Notes: generated from the letters alone by a model not told the origin. A DNA stretch of 64,000 nt from Miscanthus floridulus (GCF_019320115.1 NC_089583.1:79625928-79689927); one strand, 5' to 3'. Shown: positions 22,309 to 35,997, counted from the stretch's first letter. Numbers and translations are program-made.

Positions 22309-24124
22309 TGCGAACACAAGGTTGATATGTGCCCTTTTGGTTCGGATTTGTGATAAGTGATTGTCAACGTGATTCACGTTTTGGGTTGAGTTTATGAACT
22401 AACCATGGCGTGAGTTGACTTGTGCAACATGTCTCTTGGCTAGTGGTGCGCGGCTGTGGAGATCATAGGCGGTGGTCGACGGCGAGGTGAAGGTCAAGTA
22501 GGGACGTGCCGTGCCAATGGACCGGGAGCGGTGAAGGACGGACGTGAGGCTTAGATCGAGGGACCAGGAGGCCGGGTGGCCAGCCGTGGTGGCTGACATC
22601 GGGGACATCAACAAGCGCAAGTGTACATGGAAGTGACCGTGTTGACCGAGTCAAGACGGCGGATGTGCGAGTCGAGCAGGGCTAAGGAGGACTTGGCGGC
22701 CGGCCGATCGAGGACGGCGGTGACACGTGTCGAGTGGCGGAGGATGCGTATGGAGTACGCTACTCGCGGGCAGTTTGATGGTTTGGGCCTCAAAACCATT
22801 GGTGGCCGGTTTCATGGGTTTGGGCCTCAAAACCCGGACGGAGGTTCCGAGGAAGAACGGACGGCACGTGGCGGCATTGAGGAGTTCGCGTCGAGGCGAA
22901 GCGAAGCTATCTCATGAAGGGCACGGTGGCCGTCGGATGAAGATTATCTCGGGTTGGACTATAGTGCCCTCGGGTTAAGTTGTTCGACTCAAAAATATTT
23001 AAGGGCAAAACTGGAATTGTGTAATAGCCCTGTTAAATAGGATGAAGGAGCTCCTATCTCCCCTACCTCTTTCATTTTGCTTCATCCTTCTCTAGGTTTT
23101 CCCCTCCCCTTAGGTTTTCTTATGAGAGAGGTCCATAAATTGGAGAATTTGTGTAAGAACCAAAGATTGCAGCGGGAATGGAGGCCCTAACCTCTTCGTG
23201 TCCTTCGGGATTCGTGAATTGCGTTCATGTTCTTCCTTTCCCCCTTATCTAGTGTGGTTCGATTAGTCATTTTAAGACCGTTTTGATTCGTTCCTTTTAC
23301 ACTAAGGTGAACTAGGACGTGAGTTAGGCCTTTCCACCGAGGGATTTCAACTAATTCCTCACGAGTTCATAGATCAGGGCGAATCAAGCTCTAGGGTTGG
23401 AAAACCGGTGTTTTTCTTGTTCATCTAATTTCTCGTTGATTGGCTTCAAATTGGGCGATGATCTCCTAGAGGTAGCTCACCTATTCCTTTGTGACCATGT
23501 GGTTAAAATCTAGTGGCAATTGGTTTTGATTTGACCGCAAATCGAACAGATTTTGGTTGGAGACGATTTTTGGGCGATCTGTTATGTGCTGTTTCGTGAC
23601 TCCCGGACAGTCTGGGGTTTACCTGCGGATAATCCACCACTCGGGTTTTAGCCTCGTCCAGAACCTGTTTTTCAACTTCGGTTTTCGCTGATTTGAGCCG
23701 CGGACAGTCTGCCCCTTGGTCCTGGACTGTCCGGCGTTCATTTTTTGCTAGCATACAGAATCTGTTCCTTCGGTTCGGTTTTCTAATTTTTGAAATGCGG
23801 ACAGTCTAGGGAACTGTAGCGGACCAGGGGTACTGTAGCAGACTGTTTGAGCTGCTGTAGCAGACAGTCCATCGTTCCCTGTTTTGTGCTGTTCGGTCCG
23901 TTTCTCACTCATCCGTGCTCCGATTCGAGTTCCATCTTTTACGTTGGGTTTCTAGCAATCTAGGGAACTTCTCTAGGTTCTCTTGACACTCGGTGGCTCG
24001 TGTTTTTATTGCTTTTGGTTATGTGCCTTTTGGGGTCGATTTTGGAACAATGGTCGAAAGTTTCAAAAGAAATTTAAGGCTCCCATCCCCCCCTCCCCCG
24101 CTGGTCGCCATTTTTGGTCCTTCA
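22309..24124 (+). repeat. 5' LTR of Copia element
   Basis: Matches the pieces at 31444-31743, 35801-35997 and 38385-39587. The LTR has the unit ACTGTAGC near 23815-23860 and TCCTTCA at its end. The first bases differ between copies (TGCGAACAC here, ACTGAACAC at 31444), so the exact start depends on the target duplication. Confidence 0.88.
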
Positions 24125-24126
24125 AT

Positions 24127-24139
24127 TGGTATCGAAGCC
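24127..24139 (+). other. Primer-binding site, initiator Met tRNA type
   Basis: TGGTATCGAAGCC lies two bases after the LTR end and resembles the usual TGGTATCAGAGCC, which pairs with the 3' end of initiator methionine tRNA. It has two changes from that form. Confidence 0.75.
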
Positions 24140-24187
24140 GGTTAAGGATCATTCCACCTTAAGCGATCCGTGATCCACGAAGGCGAC

Positions 24188-25886
24188 ATGGAGCGTCGTT
24201 CCGACAAACCACCGTTCTTTCGATGGAACAAACTACCCCTATTGGAAGATTCGCATGTTGACGCATCTTCAGGGAATTGATTGGAAAGTTTGGGAGATTT
24301 GTGAGAATGCTATTTATGTTGTGCTTGATGCTCGCAACACTCAGGATCAAATTGATCAACACAACGCAAATATCAAGGCTCGCAATGTTCTCTTTTTGAG
24401 TCTTTCGCTTTCTAAGTTTCAGAGCTATCACGAGGGAACCACACATATCAAAAACAGACTCTTTGAGACATACAAGTGAGAGTATGTGAACTTCTCTTAG
24501 TTGGATGGAGAGTCTATCGATGCCATGTTCTCTCGCTTTCAGACAATTGTGAACAAGATGCGGGCAAACAAGCCACAACTACCTTATGATGATTATGAGA
24601 GGGCACTCAAGTTACTATATGCCCTAGATCGGAAGGTTTGGGATGTGAAGGCGTTCGCTATCATTGAGTCCGCGAACTACGACACCCTCACCGTGAATGA
24701 GCTTTTCAGCAAGCTCAAGTCCATTGAGATTGATTACCAGACCCAAGCCAAGATCAAGAACCCCTCTACACCGACTATGGCTTTGGTCTCACATAACGAC
24801 TCAAGTTCTTCAGCTAACCCTTCACAGATGTCGTTTGCCTTGTCTTCTTTGGTGTCTGTCACAGAGGAGTAGTTGGAGGCCCTTGGGGACGATGTGCTGG
24901 TACTGGTCATCAGCCGGTTCTCACGGTTTCACAACAAACGCTTGAATCGCCAACGCGGTGGTGGTCCAAAGGAAGGATGCTATGGCTGTGGAGACCCCAA
25001 CCACTTTGTCGCCCACTGCCCCAAGAAGAACATGCACTCCTCCAACAAGTATGACTCTAGCAAGCGTAAGGACAAGCACGAGTACACCTCCAGCAAGCAC
25101 AAGTCAAAGGGAGAATTCGACAAGGAGGAGCTCAAGAAGATGTACCTCAAGAAGGCCAAGGCCCAGGAGCGCGCCTTCCTTGCCTCCCTCAGTGACCTCG
25201 ACAACGACACCGATGATGACCGCTCTTCTTCCCCCTCAAGCGACGATGAGTCTGAGAGGAAGCGTGAGGACAATCCGACTGGACTATGCTTCGTCGCTAG
25301 TTCCACCCACGGAGGGTTTTGCACTATGGCGGTCGATGCCGAGGTGAAGGCTAGCAAGGACGTGGCTCCCATCAACGATGACACTACTAAGGTAACACCT
25401 TCCATCGACTATCTTGTTGCTGAGCTTAAAACCATGAATGACACCTTATTTAACCAAGATAAGCTATTGAAGCATGTTGCCCGTGAGAGTAAAGAGTTTA
25501 AGGACAAGCTAGAAATTGCACTGAAGGAGCTTGAGGAAGCTAAGAAGCTTGCTGTAGTAGTGTCTGACGAGGTTGAGTGTGATGAGTGTGCTGTTCACAT
25601 GTCCAACCTTACCGATTTGCAGTCAAAGTGTGTTGCTTTGCTTGATGAGAATGATGAGTTGAAGTCTAGGTCTGGCTTGTTGGGTATGTGCAAGTTCTGC
25701 TCAGGCTTGCAATTTGAGCTGATAGAGAAGGTTGCTAGGATCTCTTTGCTTGAGAAGGCCAGTTCAGATAACACTGCTGCTAGGTGTGCACGCTATGAGG
25801 GTTTGGAGCTAGAGCTTGAGTCCTACAGGCATGACAAGATGAGAACCGAGGAAGACAACACAAACCTCTGGTCCATCTTGAGCTAG
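24188..25886 (+). pseudogene. Copia gag, broken
   Basis: Starts MERRSDKPPFF. A frameshift near 24220 interrupts what should be the DGTNYPYWK segment, and the following frame carries the gag core (THLQGIDWKVWEICENA, then DGESIDAMFSRFQTIVN). Stops lie at about 24478, 24500 and 24872. The zinc knuckle CYGCGDPNHFVAHC (24978-25019) keeps all C-x2-C-x4-H-x4-C ligands. A long charged coiled coil follows (FKDKLEIALKELEEAKK). Gag builds the virus-like particle and binds the genomic RNA; this copy cannot make it intact. Confidence 0.85.
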
Positions 25887-25889
25887 GTG

Positions 25890-28800
25890 TCCTGCAGTGA
25901 GCCACAGTTGGACATGATGATGAGCCAGTTCAGGCGGGGAACTGGTGTGAACTGGTGCATCGGGTGTAGGCTTTGCTATAGGTGGGAAAGGTGAAAATCT
26001 CTATGGCAAGATTAGATAATACAGTGGATTGAAACCAAGTGAGAAACCTACCACTACTCCCAAATTGATCAAGATCACTCCACCTGAGCCCACTTTGCCT
26101 ACCACCAAAGATGGAGTGTTTGAAGAACCTCTAAAAGCTCCACCCTAGAAACAAGTTTGGGTTCCAAAACCTAACCATCTCAAGAACCCACTTGATACTC
26201 TACCAAACATCTCTGAGGATCCCCTTTCTAAAGCCAAAAAGCCACCAAGACTGAATCATACCCAAATAGAGTGAGCCAACAACCTCCTAAGAGAGAGGTG
26301 AGATATCACTGTGACTACTGCCATAGGGTTGGTCATCTTGCTGAGTTTTGCTTTAGGAGGAAGAGAGATGAGCGATGAGAGTATGAGTTGAACAACCGGA
26401 ACATGTACCGCCTTCCCCATGGCGTACATGTGCCGCTCGTTCAGAGGTGTAGTGCTAGGCCTAGAGGTGCAATGCCTCATGGTGCTAGGCCTCAGGTTGC
26501 GAGACCATGCGGTGGTCGTGCCCTGCATGGTTTAGGTCATGATCAATATGACTTTGGACCTCGCGGCAGTGGCTTTTAGTCCTACAGCTCTAGCGAACCA
26601 TGTGTTTCCCCCATGTGGTGACCGCTTTCCTCAAATGGGACATGGTATGATTGGTGTTTTTCCTAACACTTTCTAGGACAAATGAGACAACACTAGTATC
26701 CTTCACAGTTTACTAACCCTAATGTTGTGCCATTTGCTCATCCCATGTCTTTCTATTGATGCAGGACGGAGGCCTGGAGAACACATGGCTCATTGATTTT
26801 GGATGTTCGTGCCACATGACTGGAAGTTCAAAATGGTTCTCCAGCCTTGACCTCATGTAATGTAAGGAGTACATCACTTTCGGGGACAATAGCAAAGGTA
26901 AGGTGCTTTCTCGTAGGACCATTCGGGTCAATGAGAGTTTTTGTCTTGAAGGATGTTGCTTTGGTTTCAAATTTGCATTTCAATTTGCTTTTAGTTTCAC
27001 AACTCCCTCAGGATGGCTTTGAAGTGTGCTTTAAGACTGGCTTGTCTTGAGTCCTTGATCCTTAGGGAAATCTTGTTTGCTAGATTGTTCCTTTTGGCCA
27101 TGTCTTTTGAGCTAATTTTTCTCACTCATTTGGCTGTTCTCAATGTTTGGTGGTCGGATCCTCCTCTGGGCTTTGGAAGTGGCATAGGAGACTGGGTCAC
27201 TTGAGCTTTGACTTACTAGCTAGGTTGAGCTCACTTGATCTAATTCGAGGATTTCCCAAGTTGAAATTTGAGAAGGATTTGGTTTGCCACCCTTGTCGTC
27301 ATGGGAAGATGGTTGCGGCTTCTCACCCACCTGTGAACCAAGTCATGACCAAGAACCTAATGAGCTACTTGACATGGACACAGTTGGTCTAGCTTGGGTT
27401 CGGTCAGATAGTGGGAAGTGGTACGTTCTAGTGACCGTGGATGACTTTTCTCGCTACTCTTGGGTGTTTTCATGGAGAGTAAGGATGAGACTTTTTCACA
27501 TGCTCAGGATTTGATTCTTCAGTTGCAAAATGAGTTCCCTAAGAATGCCATGAGAGCGATTCGCAGTGACAATGGCATAGAATTCAAGAATACTTATTTT
27601 GAAACCTTTTGTGCTTCTTTGGGCCTCGAGCATCAGTTTTCCTCTCCTTATGCCCCCAGCAAAATGGCGTTGTTGAGCGCAAGAATCAGACCCTTGTTGA
27701 GATGTCTAGGACGATGCTTGATGAGCACAGGACTCCTAGGAGATATTGGGCCAAGGCTATCAACGTAGCTTGCTAGGTCTCCAATCGCATTTTCCATCGA
27801 GCTTTCATGAAGAAGACTTCTTATGAGTTGCGATTCAGACGACCAACCAAGGTGAGTCACTTTAGGGTGTTTGGGTGCAAATGCTTCATCCTAAAACAAG
27901 GTAATTTGGATAAGTTTGAGTCTAGGTCCTTCGATGGTATTTTTCTTAGTTATGCTTCTCACTCTCATGCATATCATGTTCTTAACCTTGAAACTAACCA
28001 AGTGGTGGAGACCTGTGAGGTCACATTCGATGAAACCATGCCTTGTTCCACTCCTGTCTTTGATTGTGTAGGTGATCAAGAGATTGGTGAGAGCATGTTT
28101 GTGGAGGAGGAGCAGGAAGATGTTGATTGGGGTGATCCTGAGCTAACTCCATCGGCTGCCCCACTCGAGCCTACGACGTCTACTTCAGCTCACGGCCTCG
28201 ATCCTTCTTCTTACACTACTTGGGGGTCCATGCTAGCAGCCTCCTTAGCCTGTGTCGACTACACCTGTGGAGGCCCCAGCTACTGTTGAGGGGGAGGTAA
28301 CTTCTTCAATGGGGACACCTTGGCACATTCAGCGTCGCCACCCACCTCAGACCATGATTGGCGACATCGACTAGAGAGCCACACGATCTAGGTCATATCA
28401 CATCTCACACTTTGCACACTCTGCTTTCGTTGCTTCTTTTGAGCCTCGAGATGTTGGACACGCTCTATCTAATTCAGATTAGGTCAATGCTATGCACGAG
28501 GAGTTAGAGAACTTTGAGCAAAACCAAGTGTGGGTTTTAGTACCACCTCCACCAGATTGCCACCCCATAGGTACAAAGTGGGTTTTTAAGAATAAACAGA
28601 GTGAGGATGGGGTAGTGAGAAACAAGGCTAGATTGGTAGCTCAGGGCTTCTACCAGAAAGAGGGTGTAGACTATGAGGAAACCTTCGCTCCAGTTGCTCG
28701 CTTGGAAGCAATTAGGATCCTTTTAGCGTTTGTAGCTTCGAAAGGGTTCAAGTTGTATCAGATGGATGTGAAGAGTGCCTTCTTGAACAGGTACATAGAG

Positions 28801-29935
28801 GAAGAGGTTTATGTGAGGCAACCCCCTGGCTTTGAAAATCTTAAGTTTCCTAACCATGTTTTTAAACTCCATAAAGCCTTGTATGGGTTGAAACAAGCTC
28901 TGAGAGCCTGGTATGAGTGTTTGAAAGCTTTCTTGCTTGATAAGGGTTTTAAAATGGGTCTAGTTGATAAAACGTTGTTTCTCCTCAAGCAAGGCACTGG
29001 CACTTTCTTGGTTCAGATAAACATGGATGATATCATTTTTGGTGGCTCTTCTCATGCACTTGTTGTCAAGTTTGTAGATACTATGAGTAGGGAATTTGAG
29101 ATGAGCATGATGGGCGAATTGACTTTCTTCCTCGGGCTACAAATCAAGCAAACTCGCGAGGGGACGTTCGTGCACCAAAGAAAGTACACTAAGGACGTGC
29201 TCAAGAAATTTGATATGGGTGAGGCCAAGCCTCTTTCAACGCCCATGTCAACCACGATGGCCCTGGATGCAGATGAGGAAGGAGAAGCTATGGACTAGAA
29301 GGAGTACCGAAGCATGACCAGGTTGTTGCTATACCTGACGGCGATGAGATCGAACATTCAGTTCGTGGTCTATTTGTGCACGCGCTTTCAGTCTTCTCCG
29401 TGCATGCCTCACCGTCAAGCCGTCAAGCGGACCCTCAGGTACCTTCGTTTCACACCTGAGTTCAGTCTTTGGTTTTCAGCCTCCTCCTCTCTTTCTCTTT
29501 GCGGCTCTTCTGATGCATATTATGTTGGGTGCCGTGTTGAGAGGAAGTCCACTTCGGGGACTTGTCAATTTCTTAGATCTTCTCTTGTGTCTTGGTCTTC
29601 TCGCAAGTAGTCTAGCGTCACCCAATCCACCACAGAAGCTGAGTATGTTGCTGCTGCTTGTTGTTCCCAGTTGCTTTAGATGAAAGCTACTCTTAGAGAC
29701 TTTGGGTTAGAGTTTAGGCGAGTGCCTTTGCTTTGTGATAGCACCAGTGCCATAAGCGTAGCCAAAAACCTAGCCATCCACTCAAAAACCAAACATATAG
29801 AGGTCTGCTTCCACTTCTTGTGAGACCACTATGAGAAAGGGGATATTGACGTGCGCCATATTGACACCCAAAACTAGCTCACAGATATCTTCACCAAACC
29901 CCTTGACCAAGTCTAATTTGCACGTTTATGAGGGG
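25890..29935 (+). pseudogene. Copia pol (protease, integrase, RT, RNase H), broken
   Basis: Order of remnants: a second zinc knuckle CDYCHRVGHLAEFC (about 26309-26350); protease WLIDFGCSCHMTG (26788-26826), where the catalytic Asp-Ser-Gly has become Asp-Phe-Gly; the integrase zinc finger (HRRLGHL...CHPCRHGKM, 27184-27310); the integrase core with SDNG near 27565 and VERKN near 27675 in another frame; and a long open reverse transcriptase frame 28492-29298. That frame holds [27 protein letters not shown] and NMDD in place of YVDD. RNase H has TEAEY near 29637 and ends with DIFTKPLDQ near 29910. Stops and shifts recur throughout, many of them TAG. Confidence 0.88.
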
Positions 29936-29939
29936 AGCT

Positions 29940-31443
29940 TGGGGTTTGTTTCCCTTTTTAGAGGAGGGGAACATTTGTGTTGTATAGTAGTTTTGTTTTC
30001 TTTGTAGCTTAACTTTTGTTTTCTGGTTTTCTGTATCATATTGCATTGCATTTCATCATGTATATTAGAGCATATTGAGCTTCATGATTATAGCTGTTAG
30101 ATTGAAATTATGCTCTATTTGAGATGTTCTGTATGTACATGATGATGCTAATGGCTTAGGCTCTTATTGATCTTCTGATGCATGTTATGAGCTAACCTTG
30201 TTTTACAATCTATGAACTTGGTTAAAAATTGTTGAAACTTGAAATTTATTCACTGCTGGGATTGGCACTAGCATGTGTAGGACCTGTTGAGATCCCTGAT
30301 GCTATCACTTATATGCTAGGTTGCTATGTCTCATGCTTTGAGTTACTCACTTGCTTGGACAACTTAGAGATTTTTGTGCTAAAAATTGAAAAACAAGCTA
30401 AGTGATGAGAAAAGATCGAGATGGGTCTGTACTGTCCTACGTCAAGGTATCGAGATGGCTTCCAATTGCACATTTGGATGAACTTGAGCCTTGTAGTGGA
30501 TGCCGAAACCATTGTCTTAAGCTTCTGATTATCTATGACATAGGCTTGGCATGGTTGCTAAGTTAGGCCTGACGGTACAGATAACCTCTCGCACACACAT
30601 GTTTTGACTAAGTCTTGTGTTAAGCTGCAAACTCTGATAAAATTTAAAATTTGATGAAAACACAAGTCTTAGGTTCATCTTTGACATGATGTGTGACCGC
30701 TGCTTGGGATTGTTCACCTTGTATACACTTGTTAGCACTAGGTTGAATTCCTGCTTATACCTGCTATGTGCTACTTTCAGTGGTTAACCCCTTCTTGAGT
30801 TGCTTAAACTTGATCAAATTTGCTTAAGTGTCATATTTTGTCTCACTTGATCAGTTTGAGCATTTGCTAGCACTTGTATTTATTGCTATACACACATAAC
30901 AGCACCAGTTAGAGCATCTTTTCAATCTGATTGCTATACTCCTGAAGCTTCTGCATTTCTGCATTCATAGCATATCTTGAGGGGGAGTCACAGTTTTTTA
31001 GTGCTTGATGTGTGCATGTGTCAGCAAGGGGGAGAGATAGATCACACATTCAAGGGGAGAGTTTATACACTAATCTTGTTGAGTGCATGCATTCATCTGT
31101 GAGGTTGCATCATTTCAGGGGGAGTTGCACCTTGAGTTGCTTTTGCTAGATGTGTTGAGCCTTTGCCTCTTCTAGAGGGTCTAGCACTATTCTGGCGTTT
31201 TGAGCTTTGCTAGTGGTGTTGAGCCCGTTGCCTCTTCTTGAGGGCTAGTTGTGATTTACTTGGTTGTGTTGAGCTATTGCCCATGTTTTTGGGACCAAGT
31301 TTTGCTCATTTCAAATGATCCAGTTTTGGCTTTTCTTTGGTTTTTGGTCATTTGGGTGAGCTCTTTGTTTTCTCTTCTTCTTTTGTGCTTTCTCTCTGCC
31401 GTCATTTGTTGGTATTGACAATGCACTCATCAAGGGATAGATT
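29940..31443 (+). other. Copia 3' untranslated region with repeated purine tracts
   Basis: Non-coding 1.5 kb between pol and the 3' LTR. Several GAGGGGGAG-like tracts occur (near 30978, 31025, 31050 and 31119), and GTTGAGC-x-TTGCC(T/C) motifs repeat near 31155-31280. Which tract served as the polypurine primer is unclear; AAGGGATAG sits just before the LTR. Confidence 0.6.
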
Positions 31444-31743
31444 ACTGAACACAAGGTTGATATGTGCCCTTGTGGTTCAAATTTGTGATGAGTGATTGTC
31501 AACGTGATTCGCGTCTTGGGTTGAGTTTGTGAACTAACCATGGCATGAGTTAGGTTGTGCAACATGTCTCTTGGCTTGTGGTGCACAAGTGTGGAGCTCA
31601 GAGGCGGTGGTCGACAATGAGGTGAAGGTCAAGTAGGGACGTGACGTGCCGATGGACCAAGAGCGGTGAAGGACGGACCTGAGGTTTGAACCAAGGGACT
31701 AGGAGGCTGGGTGACCAGCCATGGTGGCTGACATCTAGGACAC
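31444..31743 (+). repeat. 3' LTR of Copia, piece 1
   Basis: Matches 22309-22610 of the 5' LTR up to the CTGACATC(T/G) region, then breaks at GACAC, where the 4-kb insertion begins. Confidence 0.85.
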
Positions 31744-34700
31744 TGTAACAGAACCGACCAATTATACGAAATTAAGTAAGAAAATCATCCACCAGAGCAG
31801 ACGATTGAACAAACTTAAGCCCGTATAACCCGGTAGTCCGTGAAATCACGAAGGATTTCAAACCAACTCGTGTCCTAGCCATGATCGTAATAAGTTTAGT
31901 GGTCACCATCACAAATTACATAAAAGTTCGCATCACAGATACATCAGAGTTTAAACATAGTTATTACAAACCAGTTCGAATAAAAGTAGCGGAAGTCATT
32001 TGTTCAAACCACACACACACTCACGTAGAGTTTAAATATAGTGCCAGCGAATGATCATCTCCAACAAAAGCATCAGATGAGACGTAAGGAATGACCATGC
32101 CCATGGTCCTAAGCATCACTCATCGCAGGATAAAGGCAGTTGATACAGTAGCCGTAATACATCTGCCCATCTACAACAAGTGGGAATAAAACCCTGAGTA
32201 CGAGAAGGTACTCAGCTAGACTTACCCGACATAACCAAAAATAAATGACACCAAGGATTATGAAGGGCTTTATAGTAGGGTAGCTGACTCATTTGTAAAA
32301 AGAAGCATTTTTAGCATTCCGAGAACCTTTAGAAAAGCATTTTTTTGCCAAGTTAATTATTATTAACCTATCGACTAGATTTGCACCTATACTAGAGTAA
32401 ACATGTGATTAAGCATATAATGATAACCCACGATCATTAAATAACTTCCATACTGTCATATTCATTAAAACTGTCCAAGTGTTCCGTAAACATTTACTAC
32501 GATGAAGTAACTCAAGTCAAGTGCTCACTATCCAGGAGCGATGGCGATTCGAATCGATTCCTAACCAGCTGGTGATTTATTCCTTACACAAACCTCACTC
32601 ACCCGCTAAAGTGAGATATTGATCACCGAGTCAACTTTCCAGGAAATCTCGAGTTTGCCAGGAACCACATGTACCCGGGGGCCGACCGACTGCACTTTGG
32701 TCTTATCATCCTGCCCCCGTGTCCTACCACACCTGCTCCGGCACAGTGCGTTGCGGGCAATCTACTCGGCCCAAAAAATCTCCCAGCTTCGCGGTCGGAA
32801 GGTACTTTATCCGGCCAGCTAAATGTAAGGCATACGTTCAACATGACTCAAGGCCCAACAACGATCGGTCCTTAATCGACACAGACGGAAACACTATAGT
32901 CCAAAACTCTACAAGTCTCCGTCCGGTCTCAACTTCATTTAACACTTAGTTATACCATGACTTCATAGTCATCCAAGCAGATCCAGGTAACCACCTATAG
33001 CTCGCAGGTGACAGGAAATCACCTGACTTCTACCGGTCTAAGCTAGCTAAGCATTGACTTGACTGCGGATACCAGGGTAACAAGGATATAGTATAACAAA
33101 GGTAGACAAGGTATAATGCAGCAACAGTTGCAAACAACTCCTGAACGTAATGCATCAATTAAAGTAAAGCATTTAATTAAATAATCGCAAACCGGGAGAA
33201 AAATGCTCCGGGGCTTGCCTCTCTCGAAGGAGCTCGGACGGTGATCGGGGCACTCCGGAAGTTCCTCAACGTCCTCCTCGTCGGCTTCTGGCACTTCTTG
33301 CTGCTACACCTCGAGCTGCTCCTCGGGCTCCTCGGGTATGACGACTGGATTCTCGGTTTGCGATCCTGTATGATGCAATGCGCGTAAGTGATTATGCACA
33401 CGGTGCATCGAAGAAGATGAATGCAATGGATATGTCGAAATGCAAGGTAGTCAACATCATCCAAGAAACTATACTACAAGCACATGTCATCTACTGCATT
33501 CTCTTCTACTTCTAATATGTTAAGTCAACATATCTTATGAAATGCTTCAAAGATACACCAAAGCTTTACTAATTTCTTAATTATACTTAAAGCAACACTT
33601 GCTTAAACCCTAATTAATAATAGGTTTGAATAGCAACATATATTTCTGATGCTCCTAAAAATCTGAGAAAATTACAGTAGCATAATACTATCCTAAACAA
33701 ACTACCATAAAAATTTCATGGCATTTGCATAAGTAAACTATCCTACACAAAAATGACAAGCTATAGCATAAAAATGAGCATGAAATTACTTTGTACTATG
33801 AAAAGTGTCAAACAACAGAATTAATATTTTTCCTATGTTCTTTATAGCATATAATCACTGTACAAAAATTATCATACGCATGTTTTATGCAACTTTGGCT
33901 CTTTAGCAAAAATAACAAAAGTCAGCCATTAAAGGCACTTGAACTACACTTCCTAATTTTTCTACAAGACATGCATGGAATATATTTTTCACAGAAAGTA
34001 AATCACTCAAGGAAACTAACAAAACTAGAACCATATTTTTCTGAGGTATATTCTATTTACTAGACATTTTCTCAGAAATCAGCATTTATTTACTTTAAAT
34101 ACAGCTACACATAAAAGTATCACAAACTTGACATGCAGTATTTTTAACAGATAGATCTAGTCACAAGAAGCATAACAAAATTTGTTTCATACATTTTGGA
34201 GCAACACAAATTGAGATATACATTTACTAAGCATTTGAATCAATTTTTGAAACCATTTCTAAAACCCTTTTCCTTAAAACGAAAAACCAGCGAATGCAAA
34301 CGTTGGGTGCACCCGGTGCTGTGCACCCGGGGTTTCCCTCGGTCGCTGCAGCTGGGCCCCGCATGCCAGACAGGCCCGCGTGACAGCGACACAGAACAGG
34401 GGAGGCGGCTCTGCGCTACGCGGCTCGGTGCTATCTCGCCGGCGACGAGCATTCCGGCGAGGCCGAGGTCACCGGCGTGCCCTACTCAACAATGCACAAT
34501 GATTGGGGTAGGTGATGGGAGAGTGGAGCCATCGGAGGTAGCCCACCGATGCACATGGCGGCACGGTGGAGGAGCCCGGCGGTGCGCCGGCCATCTCTGG
34601 CATGCAGAGGCCAGGCTAGGCTTGAATCAAGCACTAGGGCACACTGGGGAACGAGAAGGAAGAGAGTGGAGGGGATGAGGTACTCCAGGTGGGGCTGGCC

Positions 34701-35800
34701 ACGGAGCACCCCAACTCTGGCGAGGTTGCGACGGCGTGGAAACACCGAAAATGGCCTCACCTGAGGTCGGTGGACTGCGCAGAGGTGGCGAGGAGCTAGT
34801 GGAGGTCTCAGCGGAGCTGCGTAAGTGACGGAGCGAGGCGAGGTATGGTGGTGCTTACGCGGGAGCTTGTCGGAGCTCACGGCGGTAATGGCAGAGGCGC
34901 GCGCTCGGCTCGGAGTGGACTGACGAGGCGAAGGGACGCGGGCGAAACAAATAAGCCAGCTGCGGGACGCGTGGCGTCTTCGTGGCGGTGATGGCCTGAC
35001 CGGTGGGGGCAGCGATGGCGTACGGCCACCACTTGGCCACCATGGCCTGACGATGTCGGCCAGCTGGCCGGCCTGAACCATCCATCAGAGACCGCCGAGA
35101 CCGACTGACAGTGCGTTTTCGTTGCTTCCAAACTCCAAAACGGTGGCGAGTTAGCAATTTCTCCTTGAAGCAAAGTTGTAGATCTACAATAGGGCTACAA
35201 TTGTCCTATAGAAATCCTAAGCTAATTCGCAAAGGACAGAGAGTAAATTCATGCCAAAGTCGTGTTCATGAAACTAAAAAATGGAGTTTTGTACTTAGAA
35301 AATTTCTAAGTGTTGAAACCAACCCAAATTCTAACTTGTGGGACCATTTTGAGCATGTTGTGCACATTTTCATGACTTGGTCACAAAATACTTTTTGTTC
35401 CTCATATAATTTGCTACAACTTTGTTTTAGGTTGCTCAGACATGCAAACATTCTAAGTGGTACTTTTTGAACAGTCAAACCAAAAAGTCCTAGGGTCAAA
35501 ACAAGTCAAACCATGATTTGAAATCTTAATTAGGCAAAATGATCAACATGAACATTGTTCCTAATGACTTTCTAAGCATAGCTAAGATTTTTTAACAATA
35601 TATTTAGCTATACCACACATTGGTCATACAATAATCAAGCACTAAAGGTACTAAACTGATGAAAACACTTGAAATGATACTCTTGTTTCATAATCATGTT
35701 TCACATGTTTCAAGTGATATATGCTCAGGAATGGATGAATGATGCTCATGATCATGAAATGCAAGTGCAATCAGGCAAGACTAACACCAGGGGTGTTACA
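31744..35800 (-). mobile_element. 4.06-kb solo LTR inserted in the Copia 3' LTR
   Basis: Flanked by GACAC on both sides (31739-31743, 35801-35805) and bounded by TGTAACAG...GGTGTTACA. Read on the minus strand it begins TGTAACACCCCTGGTG, a common start for grass Gypsy LTRs. No coding domain, primer site or second LTR copy was found inside, so it is best explained as a solo LTR left by recombination. A GC-rich stretch at 34300-35110 carries long frames on both strands with no recognisable domain. Confidence 0.75.
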
Positions 35801-35997
35801 GACACCGACAAGCGTAAGTGTACACGGGAGTGACCATGTTGACCGAGACAAGATGGTGAATGTGCACGTCGAGCACGGCTCAGGAGGACTTGGCGGCTGG
35901 CTGGTCGAGGACGGCAGTGACACGTGTCGAGTGGCGGGGGACGCGTATGGAGTTCGCGTTGAGGCAAAGCTATCTCATGAAGGGCGCGGTGGCCATC
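35801..35997 (+). repeat. 3' LTR of Copia, piece 2
   Basis: Continues the LTR match (GACAAGCG, GACACGTGTCGAGTGGCG, AGCTATCTCATGAAGGGC) until CCATC, where a second insertion starts. Confidence 0.85.

Noticed and set aside
34482..35081. 199-aa minus-strand frame inside the 4-kb solo LTR
   Set aside because: GC-rich, with competing frames on both strands, no recognisable family and located in an LTR.
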